A stretch of DNA of 52,864 nucleotides from Candidatus Auribacter fodinae (GCA_003599815.1 QZJZ01000016.1:1-52864), one strand, 5' to 3'; shown: positions 9,801 through 19,917, counted from the first letter of the stretch. The notes: generated by a model from the sequence alone, not told the origin. Program-made: numbers and translations.

Positions 9801-12800
9801 AACCCTATGACAATACCGTTTGTCTTGATAAAAAAGTCCCTCCGCTGTGCCCCGGGAATGGATCCGCTCACGATTTCCACAGGTATATTCTTTTCAGCCA
9901 GCCAGTTCCGTATCCATAAGGCGGTCTCTTTAGAACCATATCCGGCATAAAGGCTGTCGAAAGCCGCTCTACTCAGCGCATGCGACTCGATAGTAATGGG
10001 ATACCCCTTTGATTTCCTGCTGATAATGCCGTTATAATCAGTCAGAAGAACGAAACTGCCGTATTTCGCTGTATTAGCGTTCAAGTGATTGATAAGTCCA
10101 GGCAGTCCCAGTTCAATCAGTGATACCACGGCAGACAACTGCATATCAAGGTAATCCGTATCCACAGTGTTTACGAATTCAAGCAGTACGGAAAACTTCT
10201 CTTCAGGAAGGCTGATTACCCGTTTAAAAAGGGAATACGTATTGTCCGGGTTAATAACAACCTGAAACGCAAGATACGACATCAGCCGGAACGCCGCCTG
10301 CGGACTGGCGGTCAGGAGCGGTATCCATCTCTGGTCATGAAAAATGGTATTCACCGCACTTTTGTCCACAGCGCTGAGACGCAGTGCAAGTTCACGCAAC
10401 GCTTTCATCGTGTACCCCGGGCGTGATTCAGTGAGAGCCGCTGACGCAAGGACATGTACCGCTCTGCGGGCAAACTCAGCTTTTTTCCCTTTTTCCACCG
10501 ACTGGGCGACGTCCAGCATAACGTCATTGGAAGTCAAAACTGAAACAGCCTTGTTCACACCCTGCCGTTGCGCGATGTCCCGGGCAGACTCAAAAATGAT
10601 ATTCAGCGCGTTGCCTCTGTTCTGTGCAGTAACATAAATCGGAACAGTGCCGACCAGCGGCATCATGGGAAGATTGACATCGACATACGAGCTGACCGTG
10701 TCAAAAGCCGCTGTTGTATCCGTCGATTCAGCAAGAAGGTACCGATATTGCTCCAGAGTACCGGTGGTGTCCTCAACAAAACTCTGCCGGATAGACTGTT
10801 CCAGTTCGTCCATCTCTCCGAACACCTTCTTTTCCAGCAGTAGAGACACTGGTTCCCGCAGGTAATCATTATTACTTTCCATACTCAAAAGATCTTCAAT
10901 ATCCGAAAAATCACTCAGCAGTCCCGGCAGGAGAAGCAGTGCGTTCGGGTCGTTTCGCAGTGTCGTATAAATATTTGTGAGCCAGCTCAACTTATGCTTT
11001 TTTTGTGTTAATTCCGCAGATACAGACATCATCGTGTCGATTTCCTTAAACCCCCGCATATTGTATCGGCTGAATCCTTCACTGACCCGTTTGTACAGCA
11101 GTTCCGCATCGGTTTTATTGTTCCATAATTCCGAGTACTCCTGTTCGGTAATGATATTCAGCCGGAACATCAGGCTGGCTAACCCTGCATGGAGCCCCGG
11201 CGTGACCGTTTTCATTTCCGAAAGCCCTTTGAGTATCCTTAATTCGGCGAAATACTCCCGTTTAAAAACAGGCATTACCCGCAACTGGTTGGTTATCGCT
11301 TCAACCATGGCGGCTCCCAGCCAAAGCATTGGAAATAACGACGCTTCCCGTTTGAAAAATTCGCTTCCCAGCCCGCTTACAGACTGTAATTGAGGCGAAA
11401 CTGAAAAATAACTGGAATGAATACTATTATTTGCCGCGGAAAAATTTTTCGCGTAACTCAGTTCAAAAACAAGGAACGCCCGCAAGGTGACGATGTCCTC
11501 CGCATGCCGTCTGATTTCTTCAGGGCGGGCGGCAATAATGCCCATACCGAAATCCTCAATATAGTCGTATCCTTCATATTCATGTTTCCACGACTTCACA
11601 ATATTTGTTTTCACGACCACCAGTTCATTATCGTTAATGCCAAGAGCGTTCACTGCTCCGTTGAACTGCGACAGGAATGATGTTGTCAACGCTTCAGTAT
11701 CCGTGCCCTGCAAATCAATAGTAAGCGTTTTATACTCCTCGCCATTATTAATATCTACCAGTTCGTCATGCAGGCGCGGGCCGATCCAGTTCGACGGCTC
11801 AAGTAACCGTATCGTGGGGATTGCTGTTCTCACACCATGGTCAGCCATACGTGTTTTTGCTGTATAGACATGAAGTCGCTCGATTATTTCCTGAATCTGG
11901 GGAAACGGCAGTTCAAGTAAATATGGAGCAACCGTCTGGTCCGCAGGATCGTCAAAACATGCTTTCAGCATTTCGGTGATAACATATCCGGCGGTAACGG
12001 GATATTTGCTCAGTAATGAAGCCGTCATATCATCACTGACTAACTCCTCTATAGTTTCAGGCAGTTTCACAGTGGAATTAAGCAGGCGTTCATAATATGG
12101 AATAACCTCGCGCCATGCCGCCAATGCGGCATCGGGAGTATCGCTTCCTGCAAGCATATTGGTAATCCGATGGTTCAGGTAACGCATATAAAGACGGGAA
12201 GAGCTTCCTGCCGGAGACAGGTATTCCGCAGAATCGAAGACCGCTTCGCTCCGTTCAGTTATCAATTCAGGCTCCGTGCCTGTCATTCCCGCGGCATACT
12301 GAGCGGTGAGCCGCAGTAATTCCTGTTCTTCAGGAACGGCACGATATATATTTTCCAGTAGGCCGGACATTTCCCTGATATGCCGAAAAAACCCGGTGTC
12401 CACGGGCGGAGACGACCGAAGGTAACGGATTAAGTTCAGTTGCTGTGCGGCGGTGAACGAATTTTTAAAAAGCAGGATTGCCTGAAGCAGTGGTATCGTC
12501 CGCCGGTACAGGTTTATATCCTGCAGAGCAATACCGTATTGCAGAAAAAATTCGTCGGGTATGGATTGTACATCAAGGGTATTAACCGCGATCTGGAGGG
12601 CAAAAATGGTAAGCAGTCGGTGATCCAGAACCTGCGGATGAAGGAAGAGTTCGCCATCCCGTATTTCACCGGGCGCGTCCAGCGACCCGTCAATCGTGAT
12701 ACGGTTAATCCCGTTAAAAATAGTCGAACCATATATCCCCCTGAAAAATTCAAGGGCGCTCAATAAATTAAAAAGACGCTCACGCGATACGCGTTTCAGG

Positions 12801-15800
12801 GAATGCGCCATGCTGAATTGCACTGATTCATGCAGTCCGCTCTCATCAGTATACATCGCTGGAGAAGAGAAAATCGGCTGAATATACGGATACGAGTCAA
12901 AATTATTGGGGAACTGGCTTTTTATAGCGGAATGCTGGAGTATACGAGCAGTATCCTGAGCGATATCGGCGACATGGTGTTTTGCTTTAATCCGTACAAA
13001 CATAGCGCTGTAATCAGAAAAAAGAATTTCGTAGTCAACCCGTATATTTTTTTCCTCCTGAAGAAGATATACCGCTTCTTCCAGCAAGCTTTTGTCTTCA
13101 GCGGTAGTACCATATATATATCGGACAATACCACCGGGGCGGACTACGCGAAGCATTTCCTTTAATGCCGTTGAAGGAAGAGATATGAATCCCAGCATAT
13201 AACTGCTGGTCACCACATCAAAACTGTTGTCCTCATATGGTATCGACCGTGCGTCCGCGATTGGAAAATCTATTGACTTCGGAGGTACCTGGGCGATACG
13301 GCGTCCTTCACGTTCTTCAAGTTCTTTTAACGCTTCAGTACGGAAAAAGAGTTGCCCCTGAGTGACCCCATTCGGTGAAAGAGCGCTTTGGCTCAGTGTG
13401 CTCCGGGTCGGTTTGCCGCCAAGAGATGTTATCTCAACATCTTCATTCTCGTAGAGGTATGCCGCTATTTCACGTGCGGCCTGCTGTTGGTACGGATTAA
13501 TGTCCATTCCCGCCGCAAACCGAGCTCCCTTGAGATGCGCGTAAAAAACGTTGTACCCGATCTGCGACCCGACCTCCAGCACATCCTTGTTGAGAAGAGG
13601 CATAAGATCCTCAATCCGGTAAAATGTCTCGTATCCGCCTATAAGATCCGCGACAAGAATATGCTGGGTACCGAAGAGGTTGAAAAAGTCTTCTGAGTTT
13701 ATTTCGCCGACCCGTGAAGTCCAGTTTCCGCTGTTATGAGGCAAAAATCCATCAGAGGCATGCTCCTCAAAAAAAGCGGTAAACGATTCGATGTCATTAA
13801 AGAATTGTTCCGGCCCGCCCTGATTCCTGAATACGATTCCCCTGACCAGTATCCCTTTTTCCAGAGCGTGATTCCGCATTGACTTGATAAATCCCTCCAT
13901 TTGCTCCGTGCGATGCAAACGTGGAGAAAGCGACATAATACTGCCGCGCGCTGGCGACGTATGAAGCTCACCTGTTTGCGCATCATATACACCGAGAGAA
14001 GCAAGAACAAAACTCCCGTCCAGATCCACTGCCAGTACGCTGTCCTGCAGTGAACTGAAAAGGGTTTTCTGGTTTTCAAGGGTATCGCTCAGCGTTATGT
14101 CAGGAGTCCTGATATATTGCTGGGGACGGACGACCAGCCGTATGAATTCACTGCCGTCACCCAACTTTGATGAATGAAGGTAATTATAATGTATGCCGTC
14201 TCCCCCAAGAATGAGGGATGACGCGCGTTCCTGAGTGAAAACAAGATTATAAATAGACACGACAAGCGCCTCGAAGGAGAAGCCTTGCTCAATCATCACA
14301 TTCTGTATATTTCGAGCGCGGAAAACCTCAGCCCATGGGTTATGCAGATTTTCAATGTCAACTATCCGGTCATGCTGTTCCGCGTAACGGAGCATCTCCA
14401 TTGAAAGACGCAGTATGCCCGAATACGTAAGCTCACCGGGATGAACCGATTCCGCTCCAGCCGATAACGACAAATCCTGAACGGACAGGGCATCTGCCGT
14501 ATCAGTCGTCACCGCTATCAGTGCATCATATATATCCATTATTTTCGGGCCGGACGTATTCCTGCGGATACTATACGTGTCCATAACGGCATTGACGGTA
14601 ACGCCCTTTGCAATTACTTCATCAGGGATACCGATCTTCCGGTACAGTTCGGCACGCTGTTCAGGGCTGAAAACCAAATCCGAGGCGCCGCCTCGCCTTG
14701 CAAGAGACCGTATATGTTCAATCACGCCGCCGGAAACCACGGCAAGAGAGCTGTCGCCAATTGTTGCGTGTTCAAGAACATCGGCTTTATAAAAGTCTAT
14801 CGAATTCCATGGAATTTTTCGTCCCGGGGATGAAAAAACAAACAGTATGTCACGTTCACCGAACGCCATTTCAACGGCAAGATGATTGTCAACCCTGTAA
14901 ACCTCACGAAGAGAAAGATCGGGGGCATGTTTCGTGTTCCACGCACCGAGTATTTCATTTGCCCTGACGACTATACCGTCCAGTTCACCTGTCATAACCC
15001 TCAGGTCCGGCGGGCTCAACTGGCGAACAGCAGTACCGATCAGGAATGACGAAAAAATTTTCGTTCGTACCTGAGCCGCGCCTTCGTCGCCGAGCGTTTC
15101 CTGAGAAAGCCATGACGCCAGAGCAAGCGTGGAACCGGCAACCCATCGTTCAAAAGGCGTGCGCATATTTTGAATCATGCTTAAATAGCGTGTCTCATTT
15201 GAGATACGATTCATTACCGGAGTAATCGCGCAAAACCCTGTCCGGGATTCCAGCGCCATTTCCAGCAATCCGTCATAATGAAACCCGCCTGCGATGATTA
15301 CACCGACAGGAACCCCGCGCGTTTCCATCTCACGCGACAGAACGGAAAACATGACCCGGTCACGTTCACGGGCCTGCTCATAAAACGAATGAGCGACAGA
15401 TACCATTTTTTCCAGTTCGGACCAGTCTATCGAAGAAGCACACTCAGGAATAAACCGTTCACACGCTTTGCGTATCCAGCCGGTACCATGAACGCCATCC
15501 AGCAGAGAATACCCGGCACAGTCAACTCTGAGATTAACTAAATCGCTGTATGTCAGGCTGTACTGGTAAAGATCCCGTAATATGCCCTGATCGGTATTTG
15601 CAAACATATCCGCGGACAAGCTCTTTTCCGCCTGCTCGATTTCCCGGTATAACTGCGAACGGTCTATACTTTGCGATTCGGTTAGAAATTCCTTGTAGGC
15701 AGAGAGAAATGCACACATTTCCCGGGGAATATCATATTTCCCTGCATATTCGCACAGCGTGGTGAAGTATTCAAGGTCATTGACTTTACGTAATTTATGC

Positions 15801-16627
15801 TTAAGATCGAATTTAAACAAATCTGAAACAGCGGCGGTTTCCGCAACAGATGCTATGGCATCAAGCACCTGAACACGGTTTTGCTCAAGCTGTGCATAAT
15901 TTATGTTGTGTTCCTTGCGAAGAATGGATTCAAAAACGAAAAGAGTACCACTGCCCGCAGAATCATGCCCCTCCTTCCGAAGCCGCTCCGCAAGATACTC
16001 CGCATAGTCATCAAGGCGGATTTCATTTGTACGGTATTTTTTCCAGTTTTCCAGAAACTCCCGCTGTTCCCCGGAAAACGTTCTTTCGATAACCGGAGCC
16101 AGCGAATCGAACATGGACTGAACAAAGCGTGACGCGGCACTGCCATTTTTAAGAACTTCACACATTGTCCGGTGATTCTGCCGGTACGGCTCAGGGAGTT
16201 CAGCGCCAATAAGGGAAAAGGGCTGTTCACGCGTAATTAACAAATATTCAGAACCAGACAAAAAACCATTATCAACAAAATAACGTGACACTTCCTTCAG
16301 CGCTGAGGTGTCAGGAAATTCTCTGAAGGCATTTGCGGAAATGGTACCTGCGGCGCCCTCAAGGGCAACGATTGCAGAAGGATGATGGGTAAGGATTGCA
16401 TCAAGAATGCGCGCTATGTTATATTGCGCGGATGGTTGACAGTGGGCGTCCTGAATGTAATACACAACACGTTCCGCACCAGACTTTTTTGTCGATTTGT
16501 CGACAATGCCGTGTTCAGGCGGGATATGACAGAAATCTATTCCGAATGATTGCGCGGCGCATGCTATGAAAAGCATACCGGCATACAACGTCATTACATA
16601 CCGTTTAAGAAGGCGTTTTTCTGACAT
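6824..16627 (-). CDS. Giant exported protein (3267 aa): Tiki/ChaN-like domain plus SAM methyltransferase-like domain
   Basis: One unbroken reading frame of 9.8 kb. The N-terminus (basic residues 4-9, hydrophobic 10-27, small residues near 25) looks like a signal peptide or anchor. Residues about 50-470 resemble the Tiki/ChaN/TraB clan: IQDAH at 58-62, LEGAA at 89-93, GSEY at 125-128 and GGFHYDG starting at 447. The same motifs occur collinearly in the HD-GYP protein at 28943-31438. Residues about 1005-1215 resemble a class I SAM methyltransferase: VLEVGSQIGYN from 1016, MDINPY, then DARSIPYEDNSFDVV and RVVRPGG. The remaining two-thirds (about 1220-3267) is mostly helical-looking with no family I recognise. 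The intact frame argues for selection. The start at 16627 has only a weak upstream GGATGAAG. Function unknown. Confidence 0.9.
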   Translation of the reverse strand: MSEKRLLKRYVMTLYAGMLFIACAAQSFGIDFCHIPPEHGIVDKSTKKSGAERVVYYIQDAHCQPSAQYNIARILDAILTHHPSAIVALEGAAGTISANAFREFPDTSALKEVSRYFVDNGFLSGSEYLLITREQPFSLIGAELPEPYRQNHRTMCEVLKNGSAASRFVQSMFDSLAPVIERTFSGEQREFLENWKKYRTNEIRLDDYAEYLAERLRKEGHDSAGSGTLFVFESILRKEHNINYAQLEQNRVQVLDAIASVAETAAVSDLFKFDLKHKLRKVNDLEYFTTLCEYAGKYDIPREMCAFLSAYKEFLTESQSIDRSQLYREIEQAEKSLSADMFANTDQGILRDLYQYSLTYSDLVNLRVDCAGYSLLDGVHGTGWIRKACERFIPECASSIDWSELEKMVSVAHSFYEQARERDRVMFSVLSREMETRGVPVGVIIAGGFHYDGLLEMALESRTGFCAITPVMNRISNETRYLSMIQNMRTPFERWVAGSTLALASWLSQETLGDEGAAQVRTKIFSSFLIGTAVRQLSPPDLRVMTGELDGIVVRANEILGAWNTKHAPDLSLREVYRVDNHLAVEMAFGERDILFVFSSPGRKIPWNSIDFYKADVLEHATIGDSSLAVVSGGVIEHIRSLARRGGASDLVFSPEQRAELYRKIGIPDEVIAKGVTVNAVMDTYSIRRNTSGPKIMDIYDALIAVTTDTADALSVQDLSLSAGAESVHPGELTYSGILRLSMEMLRYAEQHDRIVDIENLHNPWAEVFRARNIQNVMIEQGFSFEALVVSIYNLVFTQERASSLILGGDGIHYNYLHSSKLGDGSEFIRLVVRPQQYIRTPDITLSDTLENQKTLFSSLQDSVLAVDLDGSFVLASLGVYDAQTGELHTSPARGSIMSLSPRLHRTEQMEGFIKSMRNHALEKGILVRGIVFRNQGGPEQFFNDIESFTAFFEEHASDGFLPHNSGNWTSRVGEINSEDFFNLFGTQHILVADLIGGYETFYRIEDLMPLLNKDVLEVGSQIGYNVFYAHLKGARFAAGMDINPYQQQAAREIAAYLYENEDVEITSLGGKPTRSTLSQSALSPNGVTQGQLFFRTEALKELEEREGRRIAQVPPKSIDFPIADARSIPYEDNSFDVVTSSYMLGFISLPSTALKEMLRVVRPGGIVRYIYGTTAEDKSLLEEAVYLLQEEKNIRVDYEILFSDYSAMFVRIKAKHHVADIAQDTARILQHSAIKSQFPNNFDSYPYIQPIFSSPAMYTDESGLHESVQFSMAHSLKRVSRERLFNLLSALEFFRGIYGSTIFNGINRITIDGSLDAPGEIRDGELFLHPQVLDHRLLTIFALQIAVNTLDVQSIPDEFFLQYGIALQDINLYRRTIPLLQAILLFKNSFTAAQQLNLIRYLRSSPPVDTGFFRHIREMSGLLENIYRAVPEEQELLRLTAQYAAGMTGTEPELITERSEAVFDSAEYLSPAGSSSRLYMRYLNHRITNMLAGSDTPDAALAAWREVIPYYERLLNSTVKLPETIEELVSDDMTASLLSKYPVTAGYVITEMLKACFDDPADQTVAPYLLELPFPQIQEIIERLHVYTAKTRMADHGVRTAIPTIRLLEPSNWIGPRLHDELVDINNGEEYKTLTIDLQGTDTEALTTSFLSQFNGAVNALGINDNELVVVKTNIVKSWKHEYEGYDYIEDFGMGIIAARPEEIRRHAEDIVTLRAFLVFELSYAKNFSAANNSIHSSYFSVSPQLQSVSGLGSEFFKREASLFPMLWLGAAMVEAITNQLRVMPVFKREYFAELRILKGLSEMKTVTPGLHAGLASLMFRLNIITEQEYSELWNNKTDAELLYKRVSEGFSRYNMRGFKEIDTMMSVSAELTQKKHKLSWLTNIYTTLRNDPNALLLLPGLLSDFSDIEDLLSMESNNDYLREPVSLLLEKKVFGEMDELEQSIRQSFVEDTTGTLEQYRYLLAESTDTTAAFDTVSSYVDVNLPMMPLVGTVPIYVTAQNRGNALNIIFESARDIAQRQGVNKAVSVLTSNDVMLDVAQSVEKGKKAEFARRAVHVLASAALTESRPGYTMKALRELALRLSAVDKSAVNTIFHDQRWIPLLTASPQAAFRLMSYLAFQVVINPDNTYSLFKRVISLPEEKFSVLLEFVNTVDTDYLDMQLSAVVSLIELGLPGLINHLNANTAKYGSFVLLTDYNGIISRKSKGYPITIESHALSRAAFDSLYAGYGSKETALWIRNWLAEKNIPVEIVSGSIPGAQRRDFFIKTNGIVIGLSPFVRMFNPSYTDEEVYEDPALPQLSAFVSVELGAGTPLMWRPVDSVSGMLFEGDIRDSSLDPEYMVFSIRSSMIARGTVLKQYSYDVHVSRAVLPELVSALAASRPENFFLITAQMRDVYVVSKDIDDEFMKSPLQSESFNHLFYRLFTHLDTEWLKQEQEDTLLGQTKLFSREPFIDEIGLVPVSMASSRDMAFLQQVMPDVAMGFTYERIDVVLADQSDLEERVIFLRGVPVGMVTQDQKALMMEELNDDLKSKIEELLIDKYRNFSPFRKGSEQASQLTTIAVFRLDSAGYWVADAESVLEGEADALDTYIRAIQSAQRSLNIKSADLRGEGISMRLVQGHWRLGDRQLVSADGKTELVIDIDAFRDPDLLEFVIRHEFDPHDGPGGEILALMHDIASFSQYDSGKQGRILSALRSEHVDLDGFADILEQSGTLSRVETVKAVTDFVMDKKHYPRLQAVLSGKSSDEVMNESAVSLDPELSAELLKMGYSYPAIAAVLTHPNVAGLKRALSVWADLSGSYQERFAGMGPQILVNALLGDKKGLPEIAETLFELNSIVFLKGYQSALSVYGVSGVIQLLSSINGDPARRNFVQQSLRGMQSELGNQVYFETRTDENMAVSMFVAGYQQGGENHFLHYTPDGVLERHAVIPVGDFNQLLPELVHQFNTTMENQFAGRLDIVLAGYEELLTRDSITSEDKKNFLASITPLIKDMASEYRGIVMPDISSVPLYRRYEMLNILDQFKSDVIGSPIAGASAYLELMTEGLGDVDAIFKEFTEVVRKIRETAVRFRMIQDYVIQGREPMIVFDKTYRLASNKPFTDAPLVSDREIRSAVEQRMLRSGADDTYIIYLDGTDPAALVWVSVLLEKYADTRPVIAIVSDTLDTDTLDQLLAVSGIPAEAVMPVGADIIRASGIKDTDGGMNHQGIIDIVSANMSVGKGETIFLTSSADTFAQLTREGRPVLALPGIQAVIKPAPVRVINSAVYENSV

Positions 16628-16678
16628 CTGGCTTCATCCAAATATACAAAAATATATGTTTGCTTTAATATGTAACTA

Positions 16679-16687
16679 ATTATATCA
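16679..16687 (-). promoter_or_regulatory. Extended -10 candidate for the giant gene
   Basis: On the reverse strand TGATATAAT (16687-16679) is a perfect extended -10 (TG-N-TATAAT). No convincing -35 lies 16-18 bases upstream. It would give a leader of about 45 bases before the ATG at 16627. Confidence 0.4.
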
Positions 16688-16843
16688 TAATACTTCACAA
16701 ATGAATAACTATAATTATTCACGGTTTTCCTCAACATGCTCTGATCGAATAGAAAATACTCCGGCACGTCACAGGTATTAATACTTTTTTATAAAAACCG
16801 AATTATCTTGGTACGGCATGTTTATTCGTCTGTGATATAGTAT

Positions 16844-16871
16844 TTGAAAATAAAGCGGTATGTGCTATTAT
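16844..16871 (+). promoter_or_regulatory. Candidate promoter for the TPR operon
   Basis: TTGAAA (16844-16849) and TATTAT (16866-16871) are 16 bases apart, about 45 bases ahead of the ATG at 16917. With the opposite promoter it makes the 16628-16916 gap a divergent control region. Confidence 0.5.
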
Positions 16872-16916
16872 CAAAAACATTTGTTATATATCCATACATT
16901 AACGGGGGAGGTTTTC

Positions 16917-19271
16917 ATGAAAAAACATGTATTGAGTATCAGCCTTATTGTAGTTACGGCAATAAGCGCCGCATTTCCGGCTGTATCGGCACGCGCAGTT
17001 TCATTGAGTTCAGACTACGCCACTACCGCTATTGAACCTCAGCCGGAACAAATCAATTTTGATAAGCAGGTTTCCATTACGTTTGATTTACTGACTCAGA
17101 ACAAAATAAAAGAGGCTGAACTTGCCGCCGACGAACTGTTAAAACAGTTTCCCAATAACGCTTTTTCATACGTTGTGATGGGAATGGTGAACGACAGGCT
17201 CAATAACGTGGATGAAGCGATAGCCAATTTTGAACAGGCACTGCTGATTAATCCGAATGAACAGAGTGCCATATCATCGCTGGGACAAATTTACATCCTG
17301 CGTAAAAATGACCCAATGACTGCAAAAGAATACCTCATTAAAGCGGTTGAATTAAACCCTGCGGACATTCAGGCTCACGGGCTTCTCAGCAAAATCTATC
17401 TTGATGAAGGCGACGAACAATCCGCACTGAAACATCTCAAGCACGGCGGTTCGAAAGCTTCGGACAACCCGCAGCTCGTGCTTGCCTCATATTACATGGA
17501 GCAAGGCAATTTTGACAGAGTGATTGAAATCACAGGACAGCTCATTGAAGCAGAACCGCAGTTTACCGATACCCGTATTATCCGTGCGCAGGCATTGACA
17601 GCCCTGAAACAATATGACAATGCCATAGCGGAATACAACTCCATACTGGAATACGAACCGGACAACCTGAGTGCTCTTATTCTCCTCAGCGGTGTATTTG
17701 AACTGCAGAAAAATGATGAGAAGGCATTGGAAATTCTGGAAAAAGCCCAGCGGATCAGTGAAGGAAACCCGCTCGCAAGCGTCAATTTATCAAATTATTA
17801 CCTTCGCAAAGGCGACCGTGAACGCGCCATTTTTCATCTTAATGAAGCGAAAAACATTGACCCGCGCAATATTGAAATAAAACAACGGCTTGCAATGCTT
17901 TATCAGGAAATGAAAAATTACAATGAGGCGTTGAATGTGCTGAATGATATCAGGGCAATTTCGGGATACGACATTAATAACGAGCTGATAATAGCATATA
18001 TCCACAAACAGCTCAACCAGTACGACAAGGCAATGGCGATTTATCAGGATATGCTGATCCGGGATCAGAATAACCCCCGCGCAACGTTCGGGCTGGCTGA
18101 ACTGTTTTTCGATTTGCAAAGGCCGGAATCCGCGGAAGCCCTTTATAACAAAGTGCTGGAATTGCAGGCCGGCGGGATTATCGAGCATGATGCTTATTTA
18201 AAGCTGGCGTTTCTGGCATCGATTCAGGGAAACCTCGCGAAATCGGAACAGCTTTTAAGCGCCGGACTGGAAAAATTTCCCCAGTCAGTAATATTGAACT
18301 TTACGCTCGGCAGAACCTATCTCGCCTCAGGACAAACCAGCAAGGCGATGGATCTTTTCAGTAACCTTGTTGAAGCAGAACCGAAAATACCCGATTACCA
18401 TTACGGGCTGGCATTGACCTATTCCGCTATGAACGAACTGGCAAAGGCTGAAGTGCATCTTGAGCAGGCACTGGCGTTACAGCCTGCGTACGTAGACGCT
18501 GTCGGCTTGCTTTCGAGTGTCTACTGGAAAAAAGAGCGGAAGGATAAAGCGTACAGCCTGTTGAATACCAAAATAGCGGAATACCCCGAACGTGTTGACC
18601 TGCTCCTCATACTCGCCCAGTATTATTTACTGGATAAACAGACACTGAACGCAGAACAGACCTTCAACAAAGCGCTCCGCCTTGAACCGTCCAACACTGC
18701 CGTATTAAATGCAATGAGCAATTTTTACATGGCACAGGAAAATCAGGCAAAAGCTATTGAATTACTGGAAAAATCGGCTGAAGCCAACACCTTTGACTCA
18801 GAACCGTATTTTAAAATCGGTATGATTTATGAAACACAGCGCGAACAGGAAAAAGCGTTGGATTATTATATGAAAGCAATCCGCAGAAACGATCAGAACC
18901 CGTTACTGCTCAACAATGCCGCATGGTTAATGGTACAGCTTAAAACCAACCTTGAAACTGCTCTGAAACTGGCGGAAAAAGCAGATGAGCTTCAACCGGG
19001 GCACCCGGCAATAATGGATACTCTCGGCTGGATAAAATACCAGCTTGGAGAAAAAGACGCCGGGCTGGAAATCATTGAGAAAGCGGCTGGCATCAAACCT
19101 GACCTTATTACTGTCCAGTACCATCTTGGCAAAATTTATAAGGAAAGAGGCGAACTCGACAAAGCCGCCGAAGCTTTTAACAAAGCTGTTGAAGCAGGCG
19201 GCGACAGCGACTATCAGGAAAAAGAAGACCTGATGAACGAAGTCCGGAGTTTACCGTCTAAAACCGAATAA
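16917..19271 (+). CDS. Exported TPR-repeat protein
   Basis: A 784-residue protein made almost wholly of tetratricopeptide repeats after a signal peptide (MKKHVLSISLIVVTAIS...SARA, about residues 1-27). Many repeats show the A..Y...L...P pattern, for example DEAIANFEQALLINPNEQSA, and run to the C-terminus. TPR arrays are protein-binding scaffolds. The length and all-TPR layout are similar to PrsT, the TPR protein of PEP-CTERM/exosortase loci, but there is no lipobox and I would not assign that name. The start at 16917 is set by GGGGGAGG seven bases upstream; an in-frame ATG at 16860 would put extra residues before the signal peptide. The thioesterase gene follows 39 bases later, probably in one operon. 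Confidence 0.92.
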   Translation: MKKHVLSISLIVVTAISAAFPAVSARAVSLSSDYATTAIEPQPEQINFDKQVSITFDLLTQNKIKEAELAADELLKQFPNNAFSYVVMGMVNDRLNNVDEAIANFEQALLINPNEQSAISSLGQIYILRKNDPMTAKEYLIKAVELNPADIQAHGLLSKIYLDEGDEQSALKHLKHGGSKASDNPQLVLASYYMEQGNFDRVIEITGQLIEAEPQFTDTRIIRAQALTALKQYDNAIAEYNSILEYEPDNLSALILLSGVFELQKNDEKALEILEKAQRISEGNPLASVNLSNYYLRKGDRERAIFHLNEAKNIDPRNIEIKQRLAMLYQEMKNYNEALNVLNDIRAISGYDINNELIIAYIHKQLNQYDKAMAIYQDMLIRDQNNPRATFGLAELFFDLQRPESAEALYNKVLELQAGGIIEHDAYLKLAFLASIQGNLAKSEQLLSAGLEKFPQSVILNFTLGRTYLASGQTSKAMDLFSNLVEAEPKIPDYHYGLALTYSAMNELAKAEVHLEQALALQPAYVDAVGLLSSVYWKKERKDKAYSLLNTKIAEYPERVDLLLILAQYYLLDKQTLNAEQTFNKALRLEPSNTAVLNAMSNFYMAQENQAKAIELLEKSAEANTFDSEPYFKIGMIYETQREQEKALDYYMKAIRRNDQNPLLLNNAAWLMVQLKTNLETALKLAEKADELQPGHPAIMDTLGWIKYQLGEKDAGLEIIEKAAGIKPDLITVQYHLGKIYKERGELDKAAEAFNKAVEAGGDSDYQEKEDLMNEVRSLPSKTE

Positions 19272-19310
19272 CAAGTATCATCTGAGCATTCTTCAGCAAG
19301 GAATACTGCC

Positions 19311-19742
19311 ATGTCTGAAAATATATCTTTTGAGACAACAATACGGGTTCGTTATTGTGAAGTGGACAAAATGGGAGTACTGCACCATTCCCGCTACCTT
19401 GCCTATTTCGAGATCGGCAGGACAGAGTTTCTGCGCACATCAGGATTCAGCTACCGCGAATTTGAGGATGCGCGCCTGTACCTTGTCATTGTAAAAGTCA
19501 GCTGTAATTATAAATATCCGATTCGCTATGATGACGTCGTGCGGGTTATAACAACGTTAAAACGAATGACGCCCGCTAAAATCGAGCACACGTATGAAAT
19601 ATGGAACGAAGATAAATCCATACTTCATGCCGCGGGCGAATCCACTCTCGCATGTGTGGATGACACCGGCACACTACAAAGAATACCGGACTTTCTGCTT
19701 AACCTTTCGTACCCTTCCCCGCCGAAATCAGGGGGCGACTGA
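19311..19742 (+). CDS. Acyl-CoA thioesterase, YbgC/4HBT hot-dog family
   Basis: A 143-residue hot-dog thioesterase that hydrolyses acyl-CoA or acyl-carrier thioesters in the cytoplasm. The N-terminal segment RVRYCEVDKMGVLHHSRYL (about residues 12-30) matches the family signature in which Asp19 is the catalytic acid and the HH pair precedes the conserved Tyr. The next stretch FEIGRTEFLR is also typical. YbgC members often sit with tol-pal genes; here the neighbours are TPR and TolB-like envelope proteins, a loose parallel. AAGGA lies at good spacing before the ATG. The physiological substrate is unknown. Confidence 0.93.
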   Translation: MSENISFETTIRVRYCEVDKMGVLHHSRYLAYFEIGRTEFLRTSGFSYREFEDARLYLVIVKVSCNYKYPIRYDDVVRVITTLKRMTPAKIEHTYEIWNEDKSILHAAGESTLACVDDTGTLQRIPDFLLNLSYPSPPKSGGD

Positions 19743-19831
19743 AGGTATTTCACGTGAATTACGAAATATCTGAATGTTAAACCGGAATGAAAATTGCAGG
19801 TCTATTTCTTAGCTCAAAGAAACAACATAAT

Positions 19832-19860
19832 TTGTAAAAATGAAGAACATAGAGTAAAAT
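19832..19860 (+). promoter_or_regulatory. Candidate promoter for the gluzincin/TolB-like genes
   Basis: TTGTAA (19832-19837) and TAAAAT (19855-19860) are exactly 17 bases apart in the 175-base gap after the thioesterase gene, giving a leader of about 50 bases before the ATG at 19918. Confidence 0.5.
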
Positions 19861-19917
19861 AATTGTGCATGCTGATATAAAATTATTGAATTTCACTACA
19901 CCGGCACGGAAAAAAGA

